The translations under genes and the position numbers were made by a program. This document shows, piece after piece, positions 1 to 7,796 of a stretch of DNA of 64,000 bases (positions are counted from its first letter, which is position 1; the number at the start of each line of letters is the position of its first letter). The DNA is taken from positions 1 through 64,000 of the forward strand of contig JAHHRF010000005.1 of the NCBI GenBank assembly GCA_020025955.1, given 5' to 3'. The notes under the pieces were generated by a model that worked only from the letters and a program-made list of their open reading frames with translations, was not told the origin of the DNA and did not search any database. The stretch comes from Sutterella sp. (GTDB lineage: Bacteria > Pseudomonadota > Gammaproteobacteria > Burkholderiales > Burkholderiaceae_F).

Positions 1-36
1 CCCTTTTATTGCCTCGCAATAAAGGGGCTTTTCTTT
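1..36 (+). terminator. Terminator of a gene left of the window
   Basis: The stem CCCTTTATTG/CAATAAAGGG has one bulged T and is followed by TTTTCTTT. The left arm may extend beyond the window edge. It separates the upstream gene from the HTH gene at 128. Confidence 0.6.
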
Positions 37-127
37 ACTTCTACTAAACACGTTCACGAGTTGAATCTCTCTATAAATGAAACTACACTTTCACTAAACA
101 ACGAATTTTGAAATTCTTATTTCACTT

Positions 128-448
128 ATGAGTACTCAACGACGACACGCCATCATCTTTCCTTCAAAACGAAAGATTCTTGACCGACTGGGCGAAAACA
201 TAACCTTGGCCATGAAGCGTCGACGCATTACGCAAGACTTGATGCATCGGCGAACGATGATTTCCAAGCCCACCCTTCGAAAGATCATGAAGGGTGACCC
301 CACCGTGTCTTTGGGACACTACGTGATGGTGCTCGGCGTATTGAGACTGGCAGAAGATTTAGTTCACGTGGCAGAAGACGACGTCTTTGGTCGCAAACTT
401 CAAGACATTGAACTCCTGCGTCAGGGGCGTCAAACGCAAGGGAAGTAA
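128..448 (+). CDS. XRE-type HTH protein, HipB-like orphan antitoxin
   Basis: A 106-residue basic protein. Residues ~20-75 fit an XRE helix-turn-helix: LGENI, then a recognition region around SKPTLRKIMKGDP, then VSLGHYVMVLGVL. The tail has DDVFGRKLQD, which resembles the D-x-x-x-GRKLQD tail of HTH proteins usually encoded beside HipA-like kinases (family knowledge). No HipA gene follows: the next gene is gmk, after a hairpin terminator. It is therefore either an orphan antitoxin or a stand-alone regulator. Function beyond DNA binding is inference. The ATG at 128 lies in AT-rich sequence and has no strong ribosome-binding site. Confidence 0.75.
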   Translation: MSTQRRHAIIFPSKRKILDRLGENITLAMKRRRITQDLMHRRTMISKPTLRKIMKGDPTVSLGHYVMVLGVLRLAEDLVHVAEDDVFGRKLQDIELLRQGRQTQGK

Positions 449-513
449 GCGCCTAAGACAACTTTTCCCGCCCTTGGCTCTCGCCAGTCAGTTCATCAAG
501 CGTTACAATAATG

Positions 514-552
514 AGCCCCGAGACTCAAGGCGACTTAGCTCGGGGCTTTGTT
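514..552 (+). terminator. Terminator between HTH gene and gmk
   Basis: A perfect 9-bp stem, AGCCCCGAG at 514-522 and CTCGGGGCT at 539-547, is followed by a short T-rich run. It overlaps an upstream in-frame ATG for gmk at 511, so that ATG is very unlikely to be the start. Confidence 0.7.
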
Positions 553-573
553 ATCTCAGTTCTATTCACGAAA

Positions 574-1221
574 ATGCCCACTACAGCCGAAAGCAAAAAC
601 ACCCATGCGGGTCGTCTCTTTTTAGTGACGGCGCCCTCTGGTGCGGGGAAGTCCTCGCTCGTTAACGCCTTACTCAAATGCGAACCCAGCATTTCGCTCT
701 CGATTTCTCACACCACGCGTCAGCCGCGTCCCGGTGAAGAAAACGGTCGTGAATACCACTTTGTGAGCGAAGCCGAATTCTTGGCCATGAATGAGCGCGA
801 AGAGTTCTTAGAATCGGCCTTAGTCCATGGCAACTATTACGGTACGAGCCGCTTGTGGATTGAACGTCAGATTGCTCAGGGCAAAGACGTTTTGCTCGAA
901 ATTGACTGGCAGGGTGCCCGTCAGGTTCGTAAGCACTTCCAGGACACGGTCGGCATCTTCATTCTTCCGCCCTCGATTGAAGCGTTGGAATGGCGTTTAC
1001 ATCACCGTGGCACGGACTCTGAACAGACCATTACGCGACGATTGCTTGCCGCGGGTGCCGAAATGGCCCACGCGCCTGAATTCGAGTACGTTATAATCAA
1101 CGACGACTTTGAAGTTGCCTTAGAGCAGCTTCGCGCGATCGTGATCGCCAGCCGAATGGCCTATAAATATCAAGCACTTCGTCACCGCAACGACTTAGTC
1201 GCTCTTGGTATTCCGCTTTAA
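574..1221 (+). CDS. gmk: Guanylate kinase
   Basis: Guanylate kinase phosphorylates GMP to GDP with ATP, in the cytosol. The protein is 215 residues from the ATG at 574, close to the usual ~205. The P-loop APSGAGKSSL lies near the N-terminus. It is followed by the GMP-binding region (SHTTRQPRPGE, then GREYHFVS) and LLEIDWQGARQV. A longer frame opens at 511, but that start lies inside a terminator hairpin. The order gmk-rpoZ-spoT is the standard proteobacterial arrangement and ties GMP metabolism to (p)ppGpp signalling. Confidence 0.95.
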   Translation: MPTTAESKNTHAGRLFLVTAPSGAGKSSLVNALLKCEPSISLSISHTTRQPRPGEENGREYHFVSEAEFLAMNEREEFLESALVHGNYYGTSRLWIERQIAQGKDVLLEIDWQGARQVRKHFQDTVGIFILPPSIEALEWRLHHRGTDSEQTITRRLLAAGAEMAHAPEFEYVIINDDFEVALEQLRAIVIASRMAYKYQALRHRNDLVALGIPL

Positions 1222-1275
1222 TTTTTTCCTTCTCCCCGTTTGGGGTGATTTCACTTTTTCTCTGTTGATAAGAAC

Positions 1276-1476
1276 ATGGCACGTATTACTGTTGAAGATT
1301 GTCTTAAGAAGATCCCGAACCGTTTCCAGATGGTTCTCGTCGCGGCCTACCGTGCCCGTCAGTTGACGCAGGGTCACGCTCCGCGTCTCGAAACGAAGGA
1401 TAAGCCCGCCGTGACCGCGTTGCGCGAAATCGCTCAGGGTGATGTCGGGATTGAAATGCTCAAGCGCGTGGGTTAA
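1276..1476 (+). CDS. rpoZ: RNA polymerase omega subunit
   Basis: A 66-residue protein starting MARITVEDCLKKIPNRF, the diagnostic omega N-terminus, with AAYRARQL and the TALREIAQGDVG segment. Omega binds the beta-prime subunit, helps assemble RNA polymerase, and contributes to a ppGpp-binding site in proteobacteria (family knowledge). It sits 54 bp after gmk and ahead of spoT, with a terminator between rpoZ and spoT. The length is slightly shorter than E. coli omega (91), as is common in this group. Confidence 0.96.
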   Translation: MARITVEDCLKKIPNRFQMVLVAAYRARQLTQGHAPRLETKDKPAVTALREIAQGDVGIEMLKRVG

Positions 1477-1503
1477 TTACGCGTTTTCGCAAAATCCATT
1501 ACG

Positions 1504-1555
1504 GCCGAACGCCATTTGGGGTATTGTTATCCAATGGCTTTCGGCTTTTTTTTAT
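1504..1555 (+). terminator. Terminator after rpoZ
   Basis: A long stem with one mismatch: GCCGAACGCCATTTGG at 1504-1519 pairs with CCAATGGCTTTCGGC at 1531-1545, followed by a run of eight or nine T. It should end gmk-rpoZ transcripts before spoT. Confidence 0.85.
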
Positions 1556-1599
1556 GCCCTTCGCCTCCCTCTTTTTGGACTCGACCTTGAGACGTCTTT

Positions 1600-3819
1600 A
1601 TGAGTTTGTCTGATACCGATTTTGACGCCCCGACCGCCACCTGCTCATCGGATGATGTGTGCCGCATGCCGGATGCTGACCTTCCGATGTTCACGCCCTT
1701 AGTGCAACCTAAGCTCAAGAGCATTGAGGACTTGATGGCGATTTGTCGCACGTATATGAAAGACGCGGACTTAGCGCGTGTGGAACACGCCTATGATGTC
1801 GCCTTTCGTGCGCACGATGGACAGACGCGCAAATCGGGCGAACCTTACATTACTCACCCGATTGCCGTGGCCTGTGTGTTGGCCGAATGGCATTTGGACG
1901 TGGAGACGGTGCAAGCCGGCCTCATGCATGACGTGTTAGAAGACACTGGGGTCACCAAAGCCGAAATGGCGGAAGACTTTGGGATTGAAGTCGCAAACTT
2001 GGTCGACGGGGTTAGCAAACTCGACAAACTCAGCTTCTCCTCGGCTCAAGCCGCACAAGCGGAAAGCTTTCAGAAGATGTTCATCGCCATGGCGCGCGAT
2101 GTGCGTGTCATTTTGATTAAGCTCGCTGACCGCCTCCATAACCTTCGTACGCTCGGGATTATGCGTGCGGAAAAACGCGCCCGCATTGCCAAAGAAACGC
2201 TCGACATTTTTGTTCCCTTAGCGCATCGCTTAGGGATTAATGGGCTCTTTCGTGAACTTCAGGAATTGAGCTTTGCGAACCGCCATCCGCTTCGCTATGA
2301 GGTGATCTATGAGCACGTTCTTCAAGAACGCCATCGCCGTCGTGCGCTCTTAGAAAAAATCCTTCATGAAACGAAGCAGTTCTTGCCCAAGCACGGCATT
2401 AAGGCGCGCATCATTGGTCGCGACAAGACGATTTACGGCATCTACAACAAGATGCGTCAAAATCACCAATCGCTCTCTGACGCCTTAGATATTTATGGGT
2501 TCCGTATTGTGGTGGGGACGCGCGAAGAGTGCTACCAAACCTTAGGGGTCTTGCACCGCCTCTACAAACCCGTACACCGTCGCTTCAAGGACTTCATTGC
2601 GATCCCGAAATCCAATGGTTACCAAGGGATTCACACGACCGTGATTGGCCCGAAGGGCACCCCTGTCGAATATCAAATCCGAACGGAAAGCATGCATCGC
2701 GTAGCCGAATACGGGATTCTTTCGCAATGGCTTTTTACCAAGGAAGAAGACAGCACGGATATGCGTGACCGCATTGCGACGTGGCTCCAGCAATTGATGG
2801 ACATTCAAAAGACGTCGGCCGACAGTACCGAATTCTTAGAAAACATCAAGATCGACCTCTTCCCGAACCGCCTTTATGCGTTTACGCCGGGTGGGCGCAT
2901 TATTTCGCTCCCGAAGGGCTCTACGCCGATTGACTTTGCGTACCAAGTGCACTCCCACATTGGGGACCACGCCTATGGGAGCAAGATCAATGGGGAAATC
3001 GTCCCCTTGTCGACAACCATCAAAAATGGCGACATGGTGGAAATTTTAGTCAGCGACGACGCACATCCCCACCCTGAATGGCTGGAATTTGTCCACTCGG
3101 GTCGCGCTCGTGCGGAAATTCGCCAGTACTTACGCAATTCCAAATTTGATGACGCCCTCAAGGCGGGGCACGATGCTCTCTACAGTTTGGCGGAAAAGCG
3201 TGGGGTCAAATTAGAAGACATCCCCGATGAAGATTGGGCAGTGCTCTTAAAAGAGTTTGAACTCGCCGACCGCCATGCGCTCTATGCAGCCATTGGCTTA
3301 GGGAAGGACTTGCCAGCAGCGGTCTTTGCACGCTTACTGAAAATCTATCAGCCCGTCCCGGATGAAACGCTCCCTGGTATTTTGATTCGCGGGGATGAGG
3401 GTGTTGCTGTGAACCTCTGCCACTGTTGCCACCCCATTCCTGGGGATCGTGCCGTGGGCTTTAGCCGCAAGGGGCATGGGTTAGATGTGCATCGCTCTGA
3501 ATGCATGCATGCCAAACGTGGGATTCAACGTGAACCCGCTCGTTGGTTGCGTGTGGACTGGAACGAAAAGGAAGCCTCTGGGCAATACGCCGTTCCGATT
3601 GCGATCAAAACGACGGATGCTGCCGCCTCGGTCGGGATCATCACGACCACGGTGGCCACCTTGCATTCAAACATCGTGGGATTTGACTTCGGGAACAATA
3701 ACGAAGTGGTCGTGCTCGTGCAGGTGCACAATAACCAGCACCTCATCCAAGTGATGCACGCCCTGGAAAAGGTACCGTCCCTCTCCTACGTGAAGCGTTT
3801 AATGGACTGCCCGGTGTAA
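1600..3819 (+). CDS. spoT: Bifunctional (p)ppGpp synthetase/hydrolase (SpoT/Rel type)
   Basis: A 739-residue RelA/SpoT homologue that makes and degrades the alarmone (p)ppGpp. Residues ~60-200 form the HD hydrolase domain, with the intact HD pair at 110-111 (MHDVLEDT). The synthetase domain follows, with RFKD at ~328-331 (the RxKD form typical of bifunctional enzymes), then NGYQGIHTT and EYQIRT. A TGS domain begins near FPNRLYAFTPGG, and an ACT domain is at the C-terminus (VGIITTTVATLHSNI). Both catalytic halves look complete. It has its own leader after the rpoZ terminator. No second RelA-type gene is in the window. Confidence 0.96.
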   Translation: MSLSDTDFDAPTATCSSDDVCRMPDADLPMFTPLVQPKLKSIEDLMAICRTYMKDADLARVEHAYDVAFRAHDGQTRKSGEPYITHPIAVACVLAEWHLDVETVQAGLMHDVLEDTGVTKAEMAEDFGIEVANLVDGVSKLDKLSFSSAQAAQAESFQKMFIAMARDVRVILIKLADRLHNLRTLGIMRAEKRARIAKETLDIFVPLAHRLGINGLFRELQELSFANRHPLRYEVIYEHVLQERHRRRALLEKILHETKQFLPKHGIKARIIGRDKTIYGIYNKMRQNHQSLSDALDIYGFRIVVGTREECYQTLGVLHRLYKPVHRRFKDFIAIPKSNGYQGIHTTVIGPKGTPVEYQIRTESMHRVAEYGILSQWLFTKEEDSTDMRDRIATWLQQLMDIQKTSADSTEFLENIKIDLFPNRLYAFTPGGRIISLPKGSTPIDFAYQVHSHIGDHAYGSKINGEIVPLSTTIKNGDMVEILVSDDAHPHPEWLEFVHSGRARAEIRQYLRNSKFDDALKAGHDALYSLAEKRGVKLEDIPDEDWAVLLKEFELADRHALYAAIGLGKDLPAAVFARLLKIYQPVPDETLPGILIRGDEGVAVNLCHCCHPIPGDRAVGFSRKGHGLDVHRSECMHAKRGIQREPARWLRVDWNEKEASGQYAVPIAIKTTDAAASVGIITTTVATLHSNIVGFDFGNNNEVVVLVQVHNNQHLIQVMHALEKVPSLSYVKRLMDCPV

Positions 3820-3881
3820 GGTTGTCACGCCAATAAAAAGTCTCCTAAATGGAAGACTCAACCGTTACGCATCAATCTAAA

Positions 3882-3909
3882 AGAGCTCCCCAGCTGGGGA
3901 GCTCTTTTT
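3882..3909 (+). terminator. Terminator between convergent spoT and greB
   Basis: A perfect 10-bp stem, AGAGCTCCCC/GGGGAGCTCT, has a 4-nt AGCT loop. TTTTT follows on the plus strand and AAAA precedes the hairpin, so it could act in both directions. Confidence 0.92.
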
Positions 3910-3955
3910 CATCCAGATAAAGTCGGCGGACAAAAAGGGGGCAATCCGTGATTCG

Positions 3956-4483
3956 TCAGACGTAGAGCACCTCAACGATATCAATCTCCAACACCCCTTT
4001 GGGCGTGGGAAGGCGCACGGTATCGCCTTCGTGCGCCTTTAAGAAAACGCGAGCAATGGGACTAATCCAGCTCACATCCCCCTTCGAGGCATCTGCTTCA
4101 TCGATCCCCACAATCCGAATCGTATGGGCTTCTCCGTCCGGCGTTTCATAGGTCACCGTCGCCCCAAAGAAGATCTGATCCGTAGGCGGACGACTCGCGG
4201 GATCGACGACTTCAGCACTTTCAATACGCTTATTTAAAAAACGAATTCGTCGATCGATCTCACGCAAACGACGCTTCCCATAGAGGTAATCCCCGTTTTC
4301 GCTACGGTCACCATTGCTCGCTGCCCAAGAGACCACATTGACCATCTCGGGACGCTCAACATTGACCAAATGCTCACGCTCATCTAATAGACGGCGATAG
4401 CACGGGGGTGTCATGTAGTTTTTAGTATTGGGGGGAAGCTTCGGTAAGCCTACCTCTTCGTCATCTTCCTCGTTTGAACCCAT
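3956..4483 (-). CDS. greB: Transcript cleavage factor GreB
   Basis: A 175-residue Gre factor that rescues backtracked RNA polymerase by stimulating transcript cleavage. The N-terminal coiled coil carries GDRSENGDYLYGKRRLREIDRRIRFL. The GreB-like acidic tip DRSEN and basic YGKRRLREID favour GreB over GreA. The C-terminal FKBP-like domain starts at FFGATVTYE. The start at 4483 follows a strong GGAGG site. The longer open frame upstream runs through tRNA-Ala and is an artefact. The acidic stretch EEDDEE near the N-terminus is an extension relative to E. coli GreB. Confidence 0.93.
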   Translation of the reverse strand: MGSNEEDDEEVGLPKLPPNTKNYMTPPCYRRLLDEREHLVNVERPEMVNVVSWAASNGDRSENGDYLYGKRRLREIDRRIRFLNKRIESAEVVDPASRPPTDQIFFGATVTYETPDGEAHTIRIVGIDEADASKGDVSWISPIARVFLKAHEGDTVRLPTPKGVLEIDIVEVLYV

Positions 4484-4540
4484 TTTTTCCTCCAGGTCTC
4501 GTGATCCTCGGTCGTGAGGCGTGGGACAAAAGTCCACGCA

Positions 4541-4575
4541 ACAAAAAAGCGCCCAAGGCTTCACCTTAGACGCTT
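4541..4575 (-). terminator. Terminator after tRNA-Ala, before greB
   Basis: Read on the minus strand, a 12-bp stem (two G-U pairs; 4564-4575 with 4547-4558) has a 5-nt loop and is followed by six T. It lies between the tRNA and the greB start. A second, shorter imperfect hairpin (GCGTGG/CCACGC) lies at about 4519-4539. Confidence 0.75.
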
Positions 4576-4596
4576 CAACGACTTGAATTTGGGACG

Positions 4597-4672
4597 TGGT
4601 GGAGAGGAGGAGGATCGAACTCCCGACCTCAGCATTGCGAACGCTGCGCTCTACCAACTGAGCTACCCCCCC
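4597..4672 (-). tRNA. tRNA-Ala (anticodon CGC)
   Basis: A 76-nt cloverleaf with encoded CCA. The acceptor arm of seven G pairs with CCTCTCC, which includes the G3-U70 wobble that is the classic alanine identity element. The D-arm is GCTC/GAGC, the anticodon loop is TTCGCAA (CGC, reading GCG), and the T-arm is GGGAG-TTCGATC-CTCCT. Confidence 0.95.
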
Positions 4673-4752
4673 GACCATGCTGAATCTTTTTAATTCAGGC
4701 TACAAATTTTGCCCCAAACCCCTAACGTCGGGTATAACGCCTATGCGGTATT

Positions 4753-5151
4753 TTATTTCTTCCAACGGCCTTGTACCAGCACAACTCGATAGCCATCGGG
4801 ATCTTCATAGGTGGCGACCCCACTATCGGCATAAAGCTGAGGCGGCGTCACTTGCGTGAAGCCCGCTTCAAAGAGGGACTTCATCATACCTTCCCAGCTC
4901 TCCGACTCTTCTAAGCAGAACACTAAGAAATGCTCTGTGGTCGGCGCCGGCGGGACAACAACCCCATCACGACGGCGAGAAAACTCCAACTGATAGGGCC
5001 AATCACGGTGCCCGAGGATCAATCCGTCCCACCCTTGTTGTGCTTCGTAGCGATCAAGCACTTCAAAACCTAAACCATCACGGTAAAAGTGCAGGACTCG
5101 CTCCAGATTATTGGTCGGGCGAGAGAGACGAACTTTGGGTACGTTTTGCAT
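4753..5151 (-). CDS. VOC-superfamily (glyoxalase/bleomycin-resistance-like) protein
   Basis: A 132-residue protein with the VOC fold pattern. RLSRPTNNLERVLHFYRDGLGFEVL opens the first beta-alpha-beta-beta-beta unit. The second unit ends with YEDPDGYRVVLVQ, which carries the typical metal-ligand or structural E-D-P-D-G motif. The start at 5151 has AAGGAG upstream. An ATG at 5184 would add eleven residues without better support. The substrate cannot be told from sequence. It is divergent from pepA. Confidence 0.8.
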   Translation of the reverse strand: MQNVPKVRLSRPTNNLERVLHFYRDGLGFEVLDRYEAQQGWDGLILGHRDWPYQLEFSRRRDGVVVPPAPTTEHFLVFCLEESESWEGMMKSLFEAGFTQVTPPQLYADSGVATYEDPDGYRVVLVQGRWKK

Positions 5152-5278
5152 ACGTTGCTCCTTCCATGACAAACAAACGTCCAATACGTTAATTATGGAC
5201 TGACGTCCTCGGTTTCGCCCTATTTATTAGGGATAGCCTTAGAATTAGAAAACACAACTATTTAGAAGGAGATTAGAA

Positions 5279-6763
5279 ATGTCTTTAACACTGCCCACGT
5301 TGCGTGCCTCCATCTCGACCGCCGCCTACACCGACCAGGCGAAAGGGGTACGTCTGTGCGGGGTCTTTTTAGATGCCGATGGCCAGTTAGTCCTTTCGAA
5401 TTCCGCCCAAGCGTTTGCTGACGAAATCCATCGTCGCTTTGCTCAAGGGAGCTTCACCGCCAAAGCCGGCGAAATGCTTTTGGTGGGCGAAGCATTGCCC
5501 GCCGTTATCGTTGGGTTAGGGGCAAAAGCCGACTACACGATTGAGGTTTTAAAGTCCGTCATTAATCAGGTCATCCCCGCGATGGCGCGTTGGGTGGAGT
5601 CGATTGAAATCACGGCCAAGGAATTGCGCCCTGACGACTGGCTCTGTGAACCCTATATCCGCTTTATTTCGTCTGCCGTCTTGAGCGCCTTAGAACCGCG
5701 TACGACGATGAAAACGAAGGGGGAAACCTCCTTTAAGACCACGGCCGTCACGTTGTTGATTTGCGCGCCCTCTGAAGCCGTCGACGGGTACGTTAAGGCG
5801 GGGGCTGCGCAGGCCTACGCTGAAAAGCTCTGCCGCTGGTTAGCCGATACCCCCAGTAACGTTGCAACCCCCACGTTCTTGGGTGAAGTTGCCTTAGCCT
5901 TAGGGGACGCGATTCCTGGGCTCTCCGTCACCGTCATGGACGAAGACGAAATCCGTGCGCTGGGCATGAATGCGTTCTTAGCTGTCGCCCAAGGCAGCCA
6001 AGAAGCCCCGCGCTTTATCGTGATGCGCTATCAGGGCGCCGAAGACGATCGTGCGCCGCTCGCTTTGGTGGGTAAAGGCATCACGTTTGATGCGGGTGGC
6101 ATTTCGTTAAAGCCCGCTGCCAACATGTGGGACATGACCTATGACATGTGTGGGGCCGCTAGCGTAATCGGCACGATGGCCGGTCTTGCCCAATTAGGCG
6201 TCAAGGAAAACCTCTTAGGGGTTGTGGCGGCTTGCGAAAACTTGCCCTCGGGCTCTGCGGTGAAGCCGGGCGACATCGTCACCAGCCTCTCTGGACGCAC
6301 CATCGAAATCCTCAACACGGATGCCGAAGGGCGCTTGATTTTGGCCGATGCCCTCACCTGGACGACGCGCCAAAAGCCGGCCTTAATCGTGGACATGGCC
6401 ACCTTAACGGGGGCCTGCTGCATCGCCTTGGGCGACCCTTACACGGGGCTCTTCTCCAACAACGTGAAGCTTCGTGAAGCCTTGTTGGAAGCGGGTCGTC
6501 AAGCGGCCGACGAAGCTTGGGCCTTGCCCGTGGGTCCGAAATACTTAAAGCTGATGGACTCGCCTGCGGCCGACATCGCCAACTTAGCCTCCAAGCGTGA
6601 CGGTGGGGCCTCGACGGCTGCCGCCTTCTTGGAAACCTTTACTGAAAAGTTACCGTGGGCGCATTTGGACATTGCGGCAACGGCCTCGGTATCGGGTGCT
6701 AAGCGTCATGCAACGGGTCGTCCCGTTCCACTTTTGTTTACGTTTGTGCTGAACCGAGCTTAA
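5279..6763 (+). CDS. pepA: Cytosol (leucyl) aminopeptidase PepA
   Basis: A 494-residue M17 family aminopeptidase that removes N-terminal residues from peptides using two metal ions. The family signature NTDAEGRL is at ~346-353. The metal/substrate segment KGITFDAGGISLKP is at ~264-277, followed by DMCGAASV. The N-terminal domain (~1-170) is the variable macro-like half. A strong AGAAGGAG site precedes the ATG. The gene leads pepA-holC-unknown-valS, a common betaproteobacterial and gammaproteobacterial order. E. coli PepA also binds DNA, but nothing here tests that role. Confidence 0.95.
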   Translation: MSLTLPTLRASISTAAYTDQAKGVRLCGVFLDADGQLVLSNSAQAFADEIHRRFAQGSFTAKAGEMLLVGEALPAVIVGLGAKADYTIEVLKSVINQVIPAMARWVESIEITAKELRPDDWLCEPYIRFISSAVLSALEPRTTMKTKGETSFKTTAVTLLICAPSEAVDGYVKAGAAQAYAEKLCRWLADTPSNVATPTFLGEVALALGDAIPGLSVTVMDEDEIRALGMNAFLAVAQGSQEAPRFIVMRYQGAEDDRAPLALVGKGITFDAGGISLKPAANMWDMTYDMCGAASVIGTMAGLAQLGVKENLLGVVAACENLPSGSAVKPGDIVTSLSGRTIEILNTDAEGRLILADALTWTTRQKPALIVDMATLTGACCIALGDPYTGLFSNNVKLREALLEAGRQAADEAWALPVGPKYLKLMDSPAADIANLASKRDGGASTAAAFLETFTEKLPWAHLDIAATASVSGAKRHATGRPVPLLFTFVLNRA

Positions 6764-6787
6764 GCTTTTTCAGCGATAATTGAGGCT

Positions 6788-7216
6788 ATGAGAAAGATCG
6801 ACTTTCACCACAACGTCAAAGACCGTCTAGTTTATGCCTATTCGGTCGCCAAGATGTTGCGCAAACGCCAGCTCACCTTAGCCATTTGGTGCACCAATAA
6901 GGAACGCCTTGACGCGCTCGACGCCCTGTTATGGACGGCTGAGCCGACGGGGTTCTTGCCGCACGTCCGTGCCGAGGACCCCAACGCTGCTGAGACCCCC
7001 ATTGTGCTCTCCGATAACCTGAGCGCCCTCTCAGCAGACGTCTTACTCTTACTGGATGACCAATTACCGCCCGACTGGGAAACGGCTTTTGAGCGGTTTG
7101 ACCGCATCATTGACGTAGTGAGCACGGATGAGACCGAACTCCTCGCCTCTCGTGAGCGCTGGCGCGCCTACAAGCGTGCTGGCGCCCCCTTAGAAGCCTA
7201 CAACCGCCAAGGCTAA
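6788..7216 (+). CDS. holC: DNA polymerase III chi subunit
   Basis: A 142-residue HolC that links the clamp loader to SSB on the lagging strand. The opening IDFHHNVKDRLVYAYSVAKML matches the family's pattern, followed by LALWC-type residues (LAIWCTNKERLDALDALLW) and a C-terminal RWRAYKRAGAPLEAYNRQG. It lies 24 bp after pepA, the usual pepA-holC-valS order. Confidence 0.92.
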   Translation: MRKIDFHHNVKDRLVYAYSVAKMLRKRQLTLAIWCTNKERLDALDALLWTAEPTGFLPHVRAEDPNAAETPIVLSDNLSALSADVLLLLDDQLPPDWETAFERFDRIIDVVSTDETELLASRERWRAYKRAGAPLEAYNRQG

Positions 7217-7237
7217 CCGCCTAAAGGAACGCAAACA

Positions 7238-7669
7238 ATGGACCGACAAGATCCCATCCTTGATACGACGCCTATTGTGCTCAATGAGCGCGTGAAGTTG
7301 CCCTGGCGCGAAGTCAAAGCGTTAAGCGAGACCGAAAAGCGTGTCCCACTGACGCAGCCCGAACCAATTTGGGCTCCTGAGCCGGAAGTTCAGACGCCTC
7401 CGCCCGTCGCCCCAGCACCCAAGGTTGAAGCGGTTCCACTGCGTGCGCTCGACGAGAACGATCGACGTGAACTCGTTGAAGCGTTAATGCCCGCCATCGT
7501 GGCACAAATTCAAACGCAACTCAACGAAACGATTGAAGCGTCCCTTTCCAATGCACTAGCGCGAACCCGCGCAGACATGGAACGCACGCTTCCGTTGGTG
7601 ACGGCTAAAGCCATTCAAGAGGCCATTGATAAAACGGACCTCACAAAATTCTTAAAATCCTCTGACTGA
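7238..7669 (+). CDS. Uncharacterised proline-rich protein between holC and valS
   Basis: 143 residues, family not recognised. The first ~40 residues are charged. Residues ~42-65 are rich in Pro and Glu (PEPIWAPEPEVQTPPPVAPA), which suggests a disordered linker. Residues ~68-143 look helical and amphipathic, with LVEALMPAIVAQIQTQL followed by IEASLSNALARTRADMERTL. There is no signal peptide or membrane segment. An AAAGGA site precedes the ATG, and the gene is 21 bp after holC, so it probably shares that transcript. A link to replication or to an assembly complex would be guesswork. Confidence 0.8.
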   Translation: MDRQDPILDTTPIVLNERVKLPWREVKALSETEKRVPLTQPEPIWAPEPEVQTPPPVAPAPKVEAVPLRALDENDRRELVEALMPAIVAQIQTQLNETIEASLSNALARTRADMERTLPLVTAKAIQEAIDKTDLTKFLKSSD

Positions 7670-7796
7670 GTCGATAAGTCCCTCAGCGGATTTATGAGAA
7701 AATAACAAAACCTTTTTTCTTTCTCGCAGCTTCCTTGGGCGTGATATCCCCCTTGGAGGCCTTTCGTTTTTTTCTGTAAATATCCGAACTCGCACT

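Noticed and set aside
511..573. Earlier gmk start at 511
   Set aside because: It overlaps a perfect terminator hairpin (514-547).
4484..4678. Extension of greB upstream to 4678
   Set aside because: The extra codons translate tRNA-Ala (phrases like GGVAQLVER). The real start has a GGAGG site at 4483.
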